Source: Pirellulaceae bacterium
GTDB taxonomy: Bacteria > Planctomycetota > Planctomycetia > Pirellulales > Pirellulaceae
DNA length: 64,000 bases
Direction: 5' to 3'
Assembly: GCA_026004775.1 (NCBI GenBank)
Contig: BPJU01000021.1
Coordinates: 52,528 to 116,527 of the forward strand
This document shows positions 63,084 through 64,000 of the stretch, in pieces. The position numbers were made by a program, and so were the translations under genes. The notes under the pieces were generated by a model that was not told the origin of the DNA, did no database searches, and saw only the letters and a program-made list of their open reading frames with translations. Position 1 is the stretch's first letter; each line of letters begins with the position of its first letter.

Positions 63084-64000
63084 GAGCCCAGGCTGCTGAC
63101 TACAAGCTTCGAGGCCAGCACGAATGCGGCTTGCCTCGATGGCAATGCTGCGCGCTTGACAAGCGGCACGCTGGCGCGCGAAATTAGCTATTCGTGGGAC
63201 ATCGGTAGTCGACTCGTTGCGGCTTCGGATCCGGATAGTAGCTATACGCTGGCGTACGATGACTTGGATCGCCTCGTAAGCATTGATAATCAGGGGACAC
63301 CGAACATTCCACGAGTAGTCTTGAATTCCTCGTACGATGCTTCGGGCAACCGCACGCGGCTTGCGGCCGTGATCGACGGGACGGACGATTTTGTGAACGA
63401 TTACACGTATGATCTAGTCAATCGCATGACACGGGTCGACCAGTACGGTGTGGCGGGCGGCCATGCGGTGGCCGAAAAGCGAGTCGATATGGCGTATAAC
63501 TCGCTGGGGCAGTTTACCCAGATTGTGCGTTATCGTGCTCTTTCCGGTACGCCGTCGGATGAGGTGGCTACTTCTGTTTACACGTGTGATGCCGCGCACC
63601 GGTTGGTAGGCTTGTCCCACAATCGAGGCGGCCAGCCGCTTTTTACGCCATACAGTTGGACTTATGATCCGCTGGACCGCATCGTCGAGATGGTGAACTC
63701 GGACGGAACGAGCGTTTTTACGTACGATCAGACGGATCAGCTTACGGGTGCCGACCATTCCTATCAGACGGACGAGGCGTACCAGTACGACGCGAACGGC
63801 AACCGCACGGGCAGCGGGTATGTTACCGGGAGCAACAACCAGCTTCTGGAGGACGGCACGTATCGGTACGAGTACGATGCGGAAGGCAATCGCACGGCGA
63901 AAGAAACGATAGCCACAGGTGAGCGTGAAGAGTACACGTGGGACCACCGCAATCGGCTGGTGAGGTTTTTGAGGAAAGACGCGCAAGGCGCCATCATTTT
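63084..64000 (+). CDS. RHS/YD-repeat protein, 5'-truncated, runs off right edge
   Basis: An open frame from just after TAA (63081-63083) to the window end has many YD repeats: SYTLAYDDLDRLVSI, VLNSSYDASGNRTRL, YTYDLVNRMTRVDQYG, YEYDAEGNRTAKETI and EYTWDHRNRLVRF. These form the cocoon-shaped shell of RHS polymorphic toxins or related secreted proteins. There is no start codon near its beginning (first TTG at 63156), so the 5' part is missing and this end is a fragment; the C-terminal core and toxin lie beyond the window. It lies close to the IS3 remnant. Confidence 0.82.

Noticed and set aside
63414..63986. Minus-strand frame opposite the RHS frame
   Set aside because: It is a shadow of YD repeats.
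1..64000. tRNA or rRNA genes
   Set aside because: No tRNA cloverleaf motif or rRNA sequence was recognised by eye; a covariance search would be needed to exclude tRNAs.

Overview
The window looks like chromosomal DNA of a planctomycete, most likely order Pirellulales. The markers are an arylsulfatase overlapped by a DUF1080 gene, a PVC-type membrane-bound dehydrogenase with a C-terminal CxxCH haem site, an SGNH-like gene upstream of it, a DUF1573 protein, Tat-signal proteins starting with an SRREFL-type motif, and many single secreted enzymes of moderate-to-high GC with few long operons. Genus cannot be decided from the sequence alone.

Layout. 1-5.7 kb: the 5' part of a multihaem cytochrome running off the left edge, two unknown small proteins, a probable structured non-coding RNA with its own promoter and terminator (about 3.09-3.44 kb), two small membrane proteins, and an NsrR-like regulator with a c-type haem DUF3365 protein. 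5.7-9.6 kb: a leftward block of DUF1080, sulfatase, Dabb protein and lipoprotein. 10-19 kb: single metabolic and signalling genes (DUF2817 peptidase-like, radical SAM/SPASM, metallophosphoesterase, SMP-30, amidohydrolase, FHA-GAF-adenylate cyclase). 19.4-24 kb: an RND efflux pair. 24.3-30.7 kb: SGNH-like protein, PVC dehydrogenase, and a thioredoxin-trypsin fusion. 30.8-38.7 kb: phosphoesterase, an isochorismatase-like gene broken by one in-frame TGA, polysaccharide deacetylase, a Tat protein, and a kelch/FN3 protein.

38.8-46.5 kb is the accessory zone: a deleted IS4-type transposase between inverted repeats, a 7-bp tandem array inside the probable leader of a three-gene exported-protein operon, a frameshifted IS110 remnant, and dispersed repeats. 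46.6-55 kb carries an NAD-dependent epimerase-like protein, a GNAT-histone deacetylase fusion, a DUF389 membrane protein, a truncated ABC permease and a large secreted alpha/beta hydrolase.

55.1-61.1 kb is the clearest functional module: an ECF sigma factor and zinc anti-sigma, then rhodanese-DUF2892, persulfide dioxygenase-rhodanese, a TauE/SafE exporter and sulfide:quinone oxidoreductase. Together these would oxidise sulfide to persulfide, sulfite and thiosulfate and export the product. The window ends with a decayed IS3 element (programmed frameshift site, internal deletion, CHC2 zinc-finger passenger) and a 5'-truncated RHS/YD-repeat frame running off the right edge.

The strongest new observations are the 3.1-3.4 kb RNA, a 211-bp MITE present three times with perfect 8-bp target duplications, and the fusion proteins at 29.4 and 47.4 kb.
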